From: Intrasporangium oryzae NRRL B-24470
Lineage (GTDB): Bacteria > Actinomycetota > Actinomycetes > Actinomycetales > Dermatophilaceae
Assembly: GCF_000576595.1 (NCBI RefSeq)
Contig: NZ_AWSA01000020.1
Coordinates: forward strand, 1 to 64,000
Direction of reading: 5' to 3'
DNA: 64,000 bases
Shown: one piece after another, positions 33,870-42,121 of the stretch
How positions within the stretch are numbered: position 1 is the stretch's first letter
Layout of the letters: the number at the start of each line of letters is the position of its first letter
Made by a program: the position numbers and the translations under genes
Notes under the pieces: generated by a model
The model's database searches: none
What the model was told of the DNA's origin: nothing
The model's input: the letters and a program-made list of their open reading frames with translations, nothing else

Positions 33870-36251
33870 ATGGGCGCGATGGCAGTGTCGGCGGATGGCC
33901 AACCGGGTCGGCCGCGTGTGCTCGACCGGTGGGCGGGCGCAGTTCTGCGAAGCGGCGCCCCTTCTCGTGGTGTGTTCCGCTCGCCCCTCGACGGCGTCCG
34001 CTGTGTCGTAGCGCTGTTGGGCGCGGCCCTGACATGGTGGGCGATCGGGGACCTCGGCGGCTCGGGTTGGTCGCTGTCGGGGGTATGGGTCGGGACCCTG
34101 CTCGCTGCGACGCTGCTGTTGACGCTCACCGGTACGGGGGTCGCCCTGGTGGTTCTGGCCATTCGGCAGGGGCGCTGGCTTCTGGGGCTGTCCGCCGGGC
34201 TCGGGGCCGTGGCTGCGGCACTGGTCGTCATCGGAACGGCGTCAGACGCGGACACGATGGCCGCCATCGGATGGATGACGGGGATCGCGGCGACCGCCGC
34301 TCTCTGGCCGGCCGGCCTGGGGCCGCTGCACCGGGCTCTCGCCCTCGGCGAGCTGACGGCCGCCGTGTACCTGCTGCTCTTCACGACGATTCCCGTCCCG
34401 TCGCTCATCGTGACCGCGGCGATCGGCTACGCGACAGGCTGCGCCTGGCGGTTGGTCGTCGGCCGTGACATCCCGACCGTCACCCCCGACGAGGCTGCGG
34501 CCCTCGCGCGCGAGCTGGGGGTGGCGGTCACGGGCGCGAAGCATGCCCGGTCGCCACGCAACGGCATGGCTGAACGGTTTCACGCACAGTCCGACTCGGG
34601 GAGCGTGGAGATCTGGGTTTACCAGCGCAGCACGGTCGATGCGCAGGTGCTGTCGCGGTTGTTGCGGTTCCTCTGGTACCGCAGCTCACGGATGCCGGTG
34701 CCGCTCACCCGTTTGCAGAACCTCGAGCATCACCTCGCCGTCACGATGCGGGCAAGCGAGGTGGGTGCATCCTCCGCGACCATCGTGGCTGCCGGGCTGG
34801 CCGGGAGCGCCGAAGACGCCGTCGTCGTGACCACCCTCGACCCAGGTCGGACGCTTGTCGATCTCGTCGGAGACGAGGTCGACGACCCTTTGCTCGACGA
34901 CCTGTGGCGGCTCCTGGTCAGATTCGGACTGGCGGGCGTCTCCCACGGCGCGATCACGGCCGACTCGGTGGCCACCGACGGCGTCTCGTGGACGTTGCGC
35001 AACCTGCCGGGCGGCTCGGTCGTCTCGACCGCTCGCGATCTGGCGGCCGACCGGGCCGCCTGCCTCGTGGTGAGCGCACAGGTTGTCGGTGCCGACCGTG
35101 CCGTCGCGTCGTGTCGCCGAGTCCTGGACGACGAGCAGCTCGGAGAGGTCCTGTCGATGGTCCAGCCGGCCGCGTTGCCCTCGGGCGCTCGGCCGGGGCG
35201 CAAGTCCTCTCTGCTCAAGGACCTCCGTCAGCGGCTGACCAGCGCCCTCGACATCGAGTCGGCCGAGCTTGCCGAGGTTCGCCGGATCAAGGCCAGCAGC
35301 GTGCTCATGGCGGCCGGCACCTTGCTGGGCCTCTGGCTGCTCATCGGGCAGTTCTCGGGTTTCGAGGACCTCTGGCAGACGGTCCTGTCGGCGAGCTGGG
35401 GCTGGATCGTGGGGGCCTTCATCGTCGGGGTCACTCCCAACTTCACCCAGGCCATCGCGATGAGCGGTGCCGTCGCCGCGATGTTGCGCATCCGACCGCT
35501 GGTCCTGCTCCGGCTGGCTGACGGCTTCTTCGGGCTCGTCGGTGGCACGGTGGCGATCACCGCGGCCTCGGTGCGCTACTTCCAAAAGGAGGGCCTCGGC
35601 GCCTCCGTCGCGGTCAGCTCCGGGGTGCTGTGCAGCCTGGCAGGCTTTGCCGTGCAGATCGTGCTCTCGCTGATCGCGGCGCTTTTCGCATGGGGCTCGT
35701 TCTCCCTCGAGAACCTCCAGGCCAGCTCGGGCGGCACTGCGGGCACCAGCGGTGGGAACGGCACGCTGCTCTGGGTGCTGCTCGGCGCCCTCGTGCTCGC
35801 CGGAGTCGTCGCCGGGCTGTTGGCGCTGCGTCCCCGGTTCCGTCGGCAGGTGGTCGACAAGGCCAAGCCACAGTACGAGGTCGTGCGCGACAACCTGCGC
35901 GACATCGCGAGCCGGCCCAACAAGCTGCAGCGGCTGTTCGGTGCGAACCTGTGCAGCCAGATCCTCTTCGCGTGGAGCCTCGGTCTGTGCCTGCACGCAT
36001 ACGGAGCCTCCGTCTCCGTCTGGGTGCTGATCCTGGTCAACACCGCCGCGTCGCTACTCGGCGGGCTCGCGCCCATTCCCGGTGGCATGGGCGTCATGGA
36101 GGGCGCGATCATCACCGGACTCATGGCCGCTGGCGTCCCGCAGGAGCAGGCCGTGCCCGCCACCTTCGCCTACCGACTCATCACGGCATACCTGCCGCCG
36201 GTCTGGGGCTACCCGGCCATCTTCTGGCTGCGCAAGAACGACTACCTCTGA
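33870..36251 (+). CDS. LPG-synthase-TM/YbhN-type membrane protein with kinase-like middle domain
   Basis: A protein of about 793 residues. Residues 40-190 hold about six hydrophobic segments. Residues 215-430 form a soluble part with kinase-like traces (GLAGVSHGAITADSVATDG, recalling the HGD catalytic loop but with Gly-Ala for Gly-Asp), so it is probably a degenerate kinase fold. From about 450 comes an UPF0104/lysyl-PG synthase transmembrane domain, with GLVGGTVAITAASVRYFQKEG and LAPIPGGMGVMEGAIITGL. The C-terminal synthase domain of MprF is absent, so a lipid-flippase-like role is more likely than lysyl transfer. ATG 33870 is chosen; GTG 33861 is possible. CATAAT at 33841 may be the -10. 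Confidence 0.75.
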   Translation: MGAMAVSADGQPGRPRVLDRWAGAVLRSGAPSRGVFRSPLDGVRCVVALLGAALTWWAIGDLGGSGWSLSGVWVGTLLAATLLLTLTGTGVALVVLAIRQGRWLLGLSAGLGAVAAALVVIGTASDADTMAAIGWMTGIAATAALWPAGLGPLHRALALGELTAAVYLLLFTTIPVPSLIVTAAIGYATGCAWRLVVGRDIPTVTPDEAAALARELGVAVTGAKHARSPRNGMAERFHAQSDSGSVEIWVYQRSTVDAQVLSRLLRFLWYRSSRMPVPLTRLQNLEHHLAVTMRASEVGASSATIVAAGLAGSAEDAVVVTTLDPGRTLVDLVGDEVDDPLLDDLWRLLVRFGLAGVSHGAITADSVATDGVSWTLRNLPGGSVVSTARDLAADRAACLVVSAQVVGADRAVASCRRVLDDEQLGEVLSMVQPAALPSGARPGRKSSLLKDLRQRLTSALDIESAELAEVRRIKASSVLMAAGTLLGLWLLIGQFSGFEDLWQTVLSASWGWIVGAFIVGVTPNFTQAIAMSGAVAAMLRIRPLVLLRLADGFFGLVGGTVAITAASVRYFQKEGLGASVAVSSGVLCSLAGFAVQIVLSLIAALFAWGSFSLENLQASSGGTAGTSGGNGTLLWVLLGALVLAGVVAGLLALRPRFRRQVVDKAKPQYEVVRDNLRDIASRPNKLQRLFGANLCSQILFAWSLGLCLHAYGASVSVWVLILVNTAASLLGGLAPIPGGMGVMEGAIITGLMAAGVPQEQAVPATFAYRLITAYLPPVWGYPAIFWLRKNDYL

Positions 36252-36336
36252 CCGGACCTTCGGCCCTAGCGACCAGAGCAGCCGCGCGGACAATCAGGTG
36301 GAAGGTTGGACCTGTTCCCGAAGTGAGGTGCTCTCG

Positions 36337-37047
36337 ATGAGTCGCCGACAGGTGTACTGGTTGGCAGGGGGTGCGCTCGCCGCGGAGATCGGGGCCTACC
36401 TTCTTTGGAGACCCAGGATGCTGCTGTGGGGCGCGACCAGCGTCGAGGCGAGCGAGACGCTACCCGGGGACGAGCACACCCCGAACCCACGAGTGCAGAG
36501 CACGCGGGCGATCACGATCGAGGCGCCCCCTGAGCAGGTTTGGCCCTGGCTGATGCAGATGGGCATCGGCCGCGGCGGGTTCTACAGCCATGACTGGCTG
36601 GAGCGGCTGATGTTCCGCGCTCGCTACATCGAAGGGCGCCATTCGGCGACCCGGATCCACCCGGAGGTGGCGTCGCTGAAGGTCGGAGACACCGTGCCGA
36701 TGGGCGCCGGTGCGTTCGCGCCCGTCTCGGAGGTCAAACCGCACGAGTACTTGGTCGCACAGGAGACCTTCGTGCTGCGGCCGCTGCCCGGAGGCAGGAC
36801 GCGGCTGATCACCCGTTACCGCGGCATGGGCTTCCTTTCCCCGGCGGCGCATGCCATCAGACCGGATGCCGGACCAGTGCCCCGGCTCGTCCGGCTTGCG
36901 TTCCTGCGTGTCCCCGGCGTCGACCTCGCCGCCCGGGCGCTGGACTTCTTCGTCGGTGACCTTCTGCACCACTACATGGAGACCGGAATGCTCACCGGGA
37001 TCAAAGCACGCGCGGAACAAGGGTCGCTGGGCTTGAGACCGTGCTAG
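36337..37047 (+). CDS. SRPBCC-superfamily protein with N-terminal membrane anchor
   Basis: A 236-residue protein. A hydrophobic N-terminus (VYWLAGGALAAEIGAYLLW, residues 5-23) is followed by an SRPBCC-type lipid/ligand-binding fold starting at TRAITIEAPPEQVWPWLMQMG near residue 60 and including YSHDWLERLMF and FVLRPLPGGRTRLITRYRG. The ligand is unknown. A GAGG lies upstream of ATG 36337. It follows the flippase-like gene by 85 nt in the same direction. Confidence 0.72.
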   Translation: MSRRQVYWLAGGALAAEIGAYLLWRPRMLLWGATSVEASETLPGDEHTPNPRVQSTRAITIEAPPEQVWPWLMQMGIGRGGFYSHDWLERLMFRARYIEGRHSATRIHPEVASLKVGDTVPMGAGAFAPVSEVKPHEYLVAQETFVLRPLPGGRTRLITRYRGMGFLSPAAHAIRPDAGPVPRLVRLAFLRVPGVDLAARALDFFVGDLLHHYMETGMLTGIKARAEQGSLGLRPC

Positions 37048-37305
37048 GTGTCCAACCTGGCGTGGCGTGCGGCCACGATTCTCGTGCCGTGACGCCAGCG
37101 GGTGAGGCCATGCTGTCAGGCGAACGATCGGGAGTTGAGGGCGGGACGACTACGGCCGGTCCACGGGAGCCGTCGAGGATTTCCGCGTCATCACCGGTTC
37201 CCGAAGGGCGGCCGACGCCACGGTGAACCGTCGTATCACAGCACCTCTCGCGCGGCTCTGCCTCCACGTACCAGTCCTCAAGCCTCACGGGAGGAGGCGG
37301 TTCGA

Positions 37306-37845
37306 GTGGTCGGAACGGGAAAGGACATCGTCGTCAGGGTGGACGACGGCATTCTGTGGATCGGGAAGGCGGCGTACCCGCTGCGCAACATCGCACGCGC
37401 TGAGACCGTGGAGATCCACTGGCGCAAGGGCAGTGCCGTCATGAGGTGGCTCGTGCACTGCATGCTCATCGCCGCACTGGCCGCTGCGGCGTATGTCGTC
37501 AAGGACGACGTGCGCCTCGACGGGATAAGTCACAGCGAGATGACACGGCTCGTCGGCTATGTCGTCCTGGGCCTCCTGTGTCTGCGGACCCTGTTCCTCT
37601 TGCCTGTGCTCTTCGCCCGCAAGCATTGGGCCATGCTCCTCGACACATCAGGGAGCGCGCAGGCGGCCGTGGTCAACCCGGACCGGCGCAAGATCGACGG
37701 CCTCGTCAACGACGTGGTGGCCGCGATCCAGAACCCGAAGCAGAAGTTCGAGCAGCACCTCACGACCTTCAGCTTCGCGGGGGCAACCATCGGCGCGGGC
37801 GCCAACATCGGCCAGAGCGGCGGACGAAACAAGGTGACCATATGA
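37306..37845 (+). CDS. DUF6232-like membrane protein with C-terminal Gly-rich motif
   Basis: A 179-residue protein. A small N-terminal beta unit (VRVDDGILWIGKAAYPLRNI) matches my recollection of the DUF6232 family. Two membrane segments follow at about residues 46-66 and 85-105, then a cytosolic part, ending in a Gly-rich tail (residues 153-179, with FAGATIGAGA and GGRNKVTI). The same 27-residue motif opens the next protein. GTG 37306 has GGGAGGAGG upstream at good spacing, which sets the start. The stop overlaps the next ATG. The tail resembles amyloid-type interaction motifs; function unknown. Confidence 0.7.
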   Translation: MVGTGKDIVVRVDDGILWIGKAAYPLRNIARAETVEIHWRKGSAVMRWLVHCMLIAALAAAAYVVKDDVRLDGISHSEMTRLVGYVVLGLLCLRTLFLLPVLFARKHWAMLLDTSGSAQAAVVNPDRRKIDGLVNDVVAAIQNPKQKFEQHLTTFSFAGATIGAGANIGQSGGRNKVTI

Positions 37846-38207
37846 GTACCGACGACGACACCACGTTCAACTTTGCAGGCGCGACCATTGGCGCCGGCGC
37901 GACCATCGGCCAGAGGGGCGGTCGGAACAAGGTGACGATCCGGGATGCCACGACCCAGTCCGCGGTCCTGCCGGCGGCTGCCGTACGCGACCTTGAGATC
38001 GCCGTCGCGCAACTGCGAGGCCTGTTGTCGCGGGAGGACCAGGCGATCGTCGACCAGAACGTCGCGACCGTGAAGGCGGCAGGCTCGGACCGCTCCATTG
38101 CACGGAGCGCGCTGAACGCCATTGCGGGGGTGGCGTCACTCGTCGGAGGTGTCGGCGCCCCAGTCGTCCTGGCGGTGAAGGCTCTCATGTCGGCGCTCAG
38201 CTCGTGA
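37842..38207 (+). CDS. small protein with N-terminal Gly-rich motif and hydrophobic C-terminus
   Basis: A 121-residue protein of unknown family. Residues 7-33 carry nearly the same motif as the end of the preceding membrane protein (24 of 27 residues identical). A helical region follows (VRDLEIAVAQLRGLLSRED), then a hydrophobic C-terminus (IAGVASLVGGVGAPVVLAVKA) that could insert in membrane. It starts in the ATGA overlap, so both proteins are made together. The shared motif predicts that the two proteins bind one another. Confidence 0.68.
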   Translation: MSTDDDTTFNFAGATIGAGATIGQRGGRNKVTIRDATTQSAVLPAAAVRDLEIAVAQLRGLLSREDQAIVDQNVATVKAAGSDRSIARSALNAIAGVASLVGGVGAPVVLAVKALMSALSS

Positions 38208-38275
38208 CACGACTGCCGGCTGCGTCGGGTTGCCGCGGCCGGGCACTCGGACATAGCGCCGAAGGTGACCCTCCG

Positions 38276-38547
<272 letters not shown>

Positions 38548-38654
38548 TTGTGCAGCAGGACTCTAACACCACCCCAGCCCGAGGTGAAAACCGGGGCGAG
38601 GGGGACCTGCGCACCCACCGACGGCACCTCGAGGAGCCCCGTGAGCGAGGCCCG

Positions 38655-40238
38655 TCAGACCCAGCTGGGGAACCACATTCGGCGCTGCCACTCCTGCAGC
38701 GGGATGACGTCGGCGACGTAGATCGGATGGAAGAACGCGAACAGTGCCATCGTCAGCAGAACGAAGCCACCGATCACTGCAAGGCCCACGCGGCGGCGGG
38801 TCGGCGAGACGTCCCGCCCCCCGAGGATCATGCCGAGGGCGTAGACGCAGGCGAGCACGACCCACGGCACGAAAGCCACCTCGTAGAACGAGTAGATCGT
38901 CCGGTTCGCGAGGAAGAACCACGGCAGGTAGCCGGCGAACAGGCCGCAGAGGATCGCGCCGGCCCGCCAGTCGCGCCGCAGCGCCCACATGAAGAGCAGG
39001 ACGAAGATCGCGAGGGTCGCGCCCCACCAGATCGACACCGTGCCGATCGAGGTGATCGCCTTGCTGCACTGGTCGACCAGGCAGCCGTCGGCGCCCTTCT
39101 TCGGCCCCTCGTAGAAGAAGGAGGTGGGCCGCCCCTGGATGAGCCACGACCACGGGCTCGTCTGGTAGGGGTGCGGCGAGTTGATCGACTGGGTCGAGGC
39201 GTACATCTGCTGGTGGTAGGCCCACAGCGAGCGCCACCAGTCGGGGAGCCACCCGTAGTCCTTCGACGGGTTCGTCTCCGCCCAGGTGCGGAACGACCCG
39301 CCCTTCGTCAGGATCCAGCCCGTCCAGCTCGCCACATAGGTGACGAAGGCCGCCCCGATGACCTGCAGGGCGGCATACGGGCCGTCCTTGAGGAGCCCGC
39401 CGGCCGCCCAGCCGCGCACGCCCGCGGCCCGCCGCGCGCCGATGTCCCAGAAGACGGTGAGCAGGCCGAAGAAGACGAGGAAGTAGAGGCCCGACCACTT
39501 CACGCCGGCGGAGAGGCCGAGCATGATCCCGGCGACCCACCGCCAGGGCCGCCAGCCGAGCCAGGGACCGAACCACGAGAGGTCGGCGCGGGAGCGCCCG
39601 GCGACCGCCCGGACCATGACCTCGCGGGCCTTGTCGCGGTCGATGAGCAGGGCGCCGAACGCGGCGAGCCCGAAGAACATGACGAAGATGTCGAGCAGGC
39701 CCGTGCGCGAGTGGACGAAGTGGTGCCCCTCGAAGGCGAGTAGGGCCGCGGCGACGGTCCCCATGAGGTCGGAGCGGAAGAGCCGGCGCGCGACCCGTCC
39801 GAGCATGAAGATCGAGATCGTCCCCGCGAGCGCGACGGCGAAGCGCCACCCGAACGAGTTGAGGATCCCGAACGGAGTCTCGCCCCACCCGATGAGCCAC
39901 TTCCCGACGGGCGGGTGGACGACGAAGTCGCCCTCGGTGCCCCACACGAACGGGTCGTTGGCCGTGAAGTGCTGGTCGACCTGCTTAGCGTTCTCGAGGA
40001 CCGGGTCGACCTTCATCTCGAACCAGTAGAGGACCATCGACCAGCCCTGCTTGACGTAGTACGTCTCGTCGAACACGAGCTGGTGCGGCGCCCCCACGTG
40101 CCAGAAGCGCATGAAGCCGCCGACGGCAGTGAAGAAGAGCGGGCCGACCCACCCCAGCCAGGCCCCGCGACGGGTCGCCCGGAAGTCCTCCCTCGGGTCC
40201 CCGAGCAGGCGAGCGCGCACCTGCGGGGCCGAGTTCAT
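38655..40238 (-). CDS. pmt: protein O-mannosyltransferase (GT39)
   Basis: A 527-residue multi-spanning enzyme that moves mannose from polyprenyl phosphate to Ser/Thr of proteins as they are exported. The catalytic Asp-Glu is in VFDETYYVKQGW (residues 57-58); PPVGKWLIGWGE and FEGHHFVHSRTGLLDIFVMF are family motifs, and the C-terminus has FHPIYVADVIP. ATG 40238 follows TACGAT by 7 nt, so it is preferred over ATG 40247. In mycobacteria the homologue Rv1002c lies next to rsmI; here 6.7 kb separates them. Confidence 0.93.
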   Translation of the reverse strand: MNSAPQVRARLLGDPREDFRATRRGAWLGWVGPLFFTAVGGFMRFWHVGAPHQLVFDETYYVKQGWSMVLYWFEMKVDPVLENAKQVDQHFTANDPFVWGTEGDFVVHPPVGKWLIGWGETPFGILNSFGWRFAVALAGTISIFMLGRVARRLFRSDLMGTVAAALLAFEGHHFVHSRTGLLDIFVMFFGLAAFGALLIDRDKAREVMVRAVAGRSRADLSWFGPWLGWRPWRWVAGIMLGLSAGVKWSGLYFLVFFGLLTVFWDIGARRAAGVRGWAAGGLLKDGPYAALQVIGAAFVTYVASWTGWILTKGGSFRTWAETNPSKDYGWLPDWWRSLWAYHQQMYASTQSINSPHPYQTSPWSWLIQGRPTSFFYEGPKKGADGCLVDQCSKAITSIGTVSIWWGATLAIFVLLFMWALRRDWRAGAILCGLFAGYLPWFFLANRTIYSFYEVAFVPWVVLACVYALGMILGGRDVSPTRRRVGLAVIGGFVLLTMALFAFFHPIYVADVIPLQEWQRRMWFPSWV

Positions 40239-40245
40239 GGGCGAC

Positions 40246-40251
40246 ATCGTA
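40246..40251 (-). promoter_or_regulatory. -10 element, leaderless promoter of pmt
   Basis: TACGAT on the minus strand, 7 nt before ATG 40238. Confidence 0.5.
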
Positions 40252-40315
40252 TGCAGCGGAACTGGGTGGTCGTGTCCGTGTTCGTCCCCTGAGTTGCGAG
40301 ATGCACGACCCGCCC

Positions 40316-40329
40316 GTATGCCGCTGGGC
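40316..40329 (+). repeat. GTATGCCGCTGGGC element, intergenic copy
   Basis: An exact copy of the 14-mer, between pmt and the CPBP protease gene. Confidence 0.75.
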
Positions 40330-40333
40330 CGGG

Positions 40334-41185
40334 TCAGATGCTGACGCCGCGGGCCCGCAGCACCGAGTAGCCGACGAAGGCGACGGTGTCGAGGACCGCA
40401 TGGCAGACGACGAGCGGCATCACCCGGCGGGTCCGGATGAAGACGAGGCCGAGCACGAGACCCATGACGATGTTGCCTGCGAACCCCCCGAACCCCTGGT
40501 AGAGGTGGTAGCTGCCGCGGATCACCGCCGACACGCCCATGACGAGCGGCCAGGACCACCCGATCTGGCGCCAGCGCGTGAAGAGGTAGCCGACCATGAT
40601 GACCTCTTCGAGCAGGGCGTTCTCGATCGCCGCCAGGACGAGGACGGGCCCGGACCACCAGACGGCGGTCAGGTTGGCCGCCGACACCTGGGTGTTGATG
40701 CCGATCGCCTTGGCGAGGAAGTAGAAGGCGAGGCCCGGGATGCCGATGAGGGCGGCGAGCCCGAGCCCGCGCAGCGCGTCGCGGCCGGGCTCGCTCCGGT
40801 CGAACCCGATGAACCGCGCCGCGCGCAGCTCGACGCTCGGCCGGTGGATCCGGTTGAGCAGGTAGAGGGCAAGGAGGACCGCCACGAGCGGCAGGGCGAT
40901 GCCGGCGAGCTGGTAAGCGAGGTCGAGCCACGGGCGGTCGGGCGTCGCCGACTGGTTCATCGCCGTCGTCTGCTTCGAGAGCGGAATGGGCCGGGTCAGC
41001 TTCTCGATGATGCTGAGGACCGCCCACACCGCGGATGCGCCGAGGCTGACGCCGAGCACGAGAAGCGTCTCGGTCCGCAGGCCGCGCCGGTGCGTCTCGC
41101 CCGCCACCGCAATCGGGTCACGGTCCGACGGGGCGAGCCCAGCGGCATACCACCGGCGTGGTGGGCTCTCCGGGATGGGCGACAT
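40334..41185 (-). CDS. CPBP-family intramembrane metalloprotease
   Basis: A 283-residue membrane protein with about eight segments. The CPBP (ABI) active-site motifs are present: LLEEVIMVGYLFTRWRQ near residue 190 with two Glu, SAVIRGSYHLYQGFGGF near 215 with His, and VVCHAVLDTVAF near 258. It could cut or process membrane proteins or peptides. The substrate is unknown. ATG 41185 is set by TACAGT 6 nt upstream. Confidence 0.88.
   Translation of the reverse strand: MSPIPESPPRRWYAAGLAPSDRDPIAVAGETHRRGLRTETLLVLGVSLGASAVWAVLSIIEKLTRPIPLSKQTTAMNQSATPDRPWLDLAYQLAGIALPLVAVLLALYLLNRIHRPSVELRAARFIGFDRSEPGRDALRGLGLAALIGIPGLAFYFLAKAIGINTQVSAANLTAVWWSGPVLVLAAIENALLEEVIMVGYLFTRWRQIGWSWPLVMGVSAVIRGSYHLYQGFGGFAGNIVMGLVLGLVFIRTRRVMPLVVCHAVLDTVAFVGYSVLRARGVSI
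41137..41150 (-). repeat. GTATGCCGCTGGGC element inside the CPBP protease gene
   Basis: An exact copy on the minus strand, in codons for a probably loose N-terminal region (YAAGLAPSD) of the protease. Confidence 0.75.
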
Positions 41186-41191
41186 GGCGCC

Positions 41192-41197
41192 ACTGTA
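41192..41197 (-). promoter_or_regulatory. -10 element, leaderless promoter of the CPBP protease gene
   Basis: TACAGT on the minus strand, 6 nt before ATG 41185. Confidence 0.55.
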
Positions 41198-41250
41198 CTT
41201 TCGCGCCCCCACTTTCCGCGGCGCCTCGGGCGCGACGGCCCCCGGACCCC

Positions 41251-41256
41251 TAGGGT
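41251..41256 (+). promoter_or_regulatory. -10 element upstream of the dienelactone hydrolase leader
   Basis: TAGGGT, 6 nt, then ATG 41263, which opens a seven-codon frame rather than the main gene. Confidence 0.6.
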
Positions 41257-41262
41257 CGGTTC

Positions 41263-41286
41263 ATGACCAGGGACGTGTCCGCGTGA
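41263..41286 (+). CDS. seven-codon leader ORF (MTRDVSA) coupled to the dienelactone hydrolase gene
   Basis: ATG 41263 stands at leaderless distance from TAGGGT and reads MTRDVSA then TGA at 41284-41286. The stop overlaps the GTG (41283) of the hydrolase gene as GTGA, in another frame. Either this is a leader peptide that couples translation, or a one-base change has moved the natural start out of frame. Confidence 0.45.
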   Translation: MTRDVSA

Positions 41287-42029
41287 GCCTCCTCGCAGAG
41301 TGGGAGGCGGGAACGCACTCGGCGGACGGGTTGACCTATCCGACGTATCGTCGCGGCTCCGGTCCCGGCGTCGTCGTCATGCACGAGAGCCCGGGCCTGA
41401 CGCCCGAGGTCATCGCCTTCGGTGATGAGCTCGTCGGCCACGGCTTCACGGTCGTCATGCCGCACCTCTTCGGGAGCTCGCACGCGCCCCCGCGAACGTG
41501 GGAGGGCGCCCGCGTCATCCCGCGGCTGTGCGTCACGCGGGAGTTCACGATGCTCGGGACCGGTCGCACGGCCCCGCTCGCCGAGTGGCTGCGCAGCCTG
41601 GCGCGGGAGCTCCACGCCCACGTCGGCGGACCTGGGGTAGGCGCGGTCGGGATGTGCGTCACGGGCGGCTTCGCCCTCGCGATGATGCTCGACCCGGTCG
41701 TCATCGCACCCGTCGTCGCCCAGCCCGCGGCACCCATCCCGCTCGGCCCGCGGCGCGCCGCCGACGTCAACCTCACGCCGGACGACCTCGCGGTGGTCGC
41801 GAGGCGCGCGAGGGAGGGGTGCCCCGTGCTCGGCGTCCGCTACCGCCACGACTGGGTGACCGGGACCCGGTTCGACACGCTGAGCAAGGCACTGGGCGAC
41901 GCCTTCATCCGCGTCGAGCTCGAGGGGCATGGGCACTCCACCCTGACCGACCACAGACACCCCGACGCCGTGGAGCGGGTCGTCGGCTTCCTCACCGAAA
42001 GACTCGCTGCTCGTAGCATGGATTCCTGA
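41283..42029 (+). CDS. dienelactone hydrolase family protein
   Basis: A 248-residue alpha/beta hydrolase of the DLH family. HESPGLTPEVIAFGDELVGHG is at about residues 33-53, the nucleophile elbow GMCVTGGFA near 125 carries Cys as in true DLH, and RYRHDWVTG and ELEGHGHSTL near 205-225 supply Asp and His. DLH enzymes open lactones from chlorocatechol breakdown; many relatives have other substrates. Start GTG 41283 depends on coupling to the leader ORF. Confidence 0.82.
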   Translation: MSLLAEWEAGTHSADGLTYPTYRRGSGPGVVVMHESPGLTPEVIAFGDELVGHGFTVVMPHLFGSSHAPPRTWEGARVIPRLCVTREFTMLGTGRTAPLAEWLRSLARELHAHVGGPGVGAVGMCVTGGFALAMMLDPVVIAPVVAQPAAPIPLGPRRAADVNLTPDDLAVVARRAREGCPVLGVRYRHDWVTGTRFDTLSKALGDAFIRVELEGHGHSTLTDHRHPDAVERVVGFLTERLAARSMDS

Positions 42030-42121
42030 GGTTTCCCTGGAAGAAGTCTCCGCGCGCCCTTAATGTGTGACGGCGGACACCGTCCGTTGGCTCGGGGGCT
42101 TCATCGTGTGAGGGAGCATTC

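Noticed and set aside
37762-37940. Simple recent DNA duplication as the explanation of the shared Gly-rich motif
   Set aside because: Thirteen silent against three replacing codon differences show long divergence with the peptide conserved.
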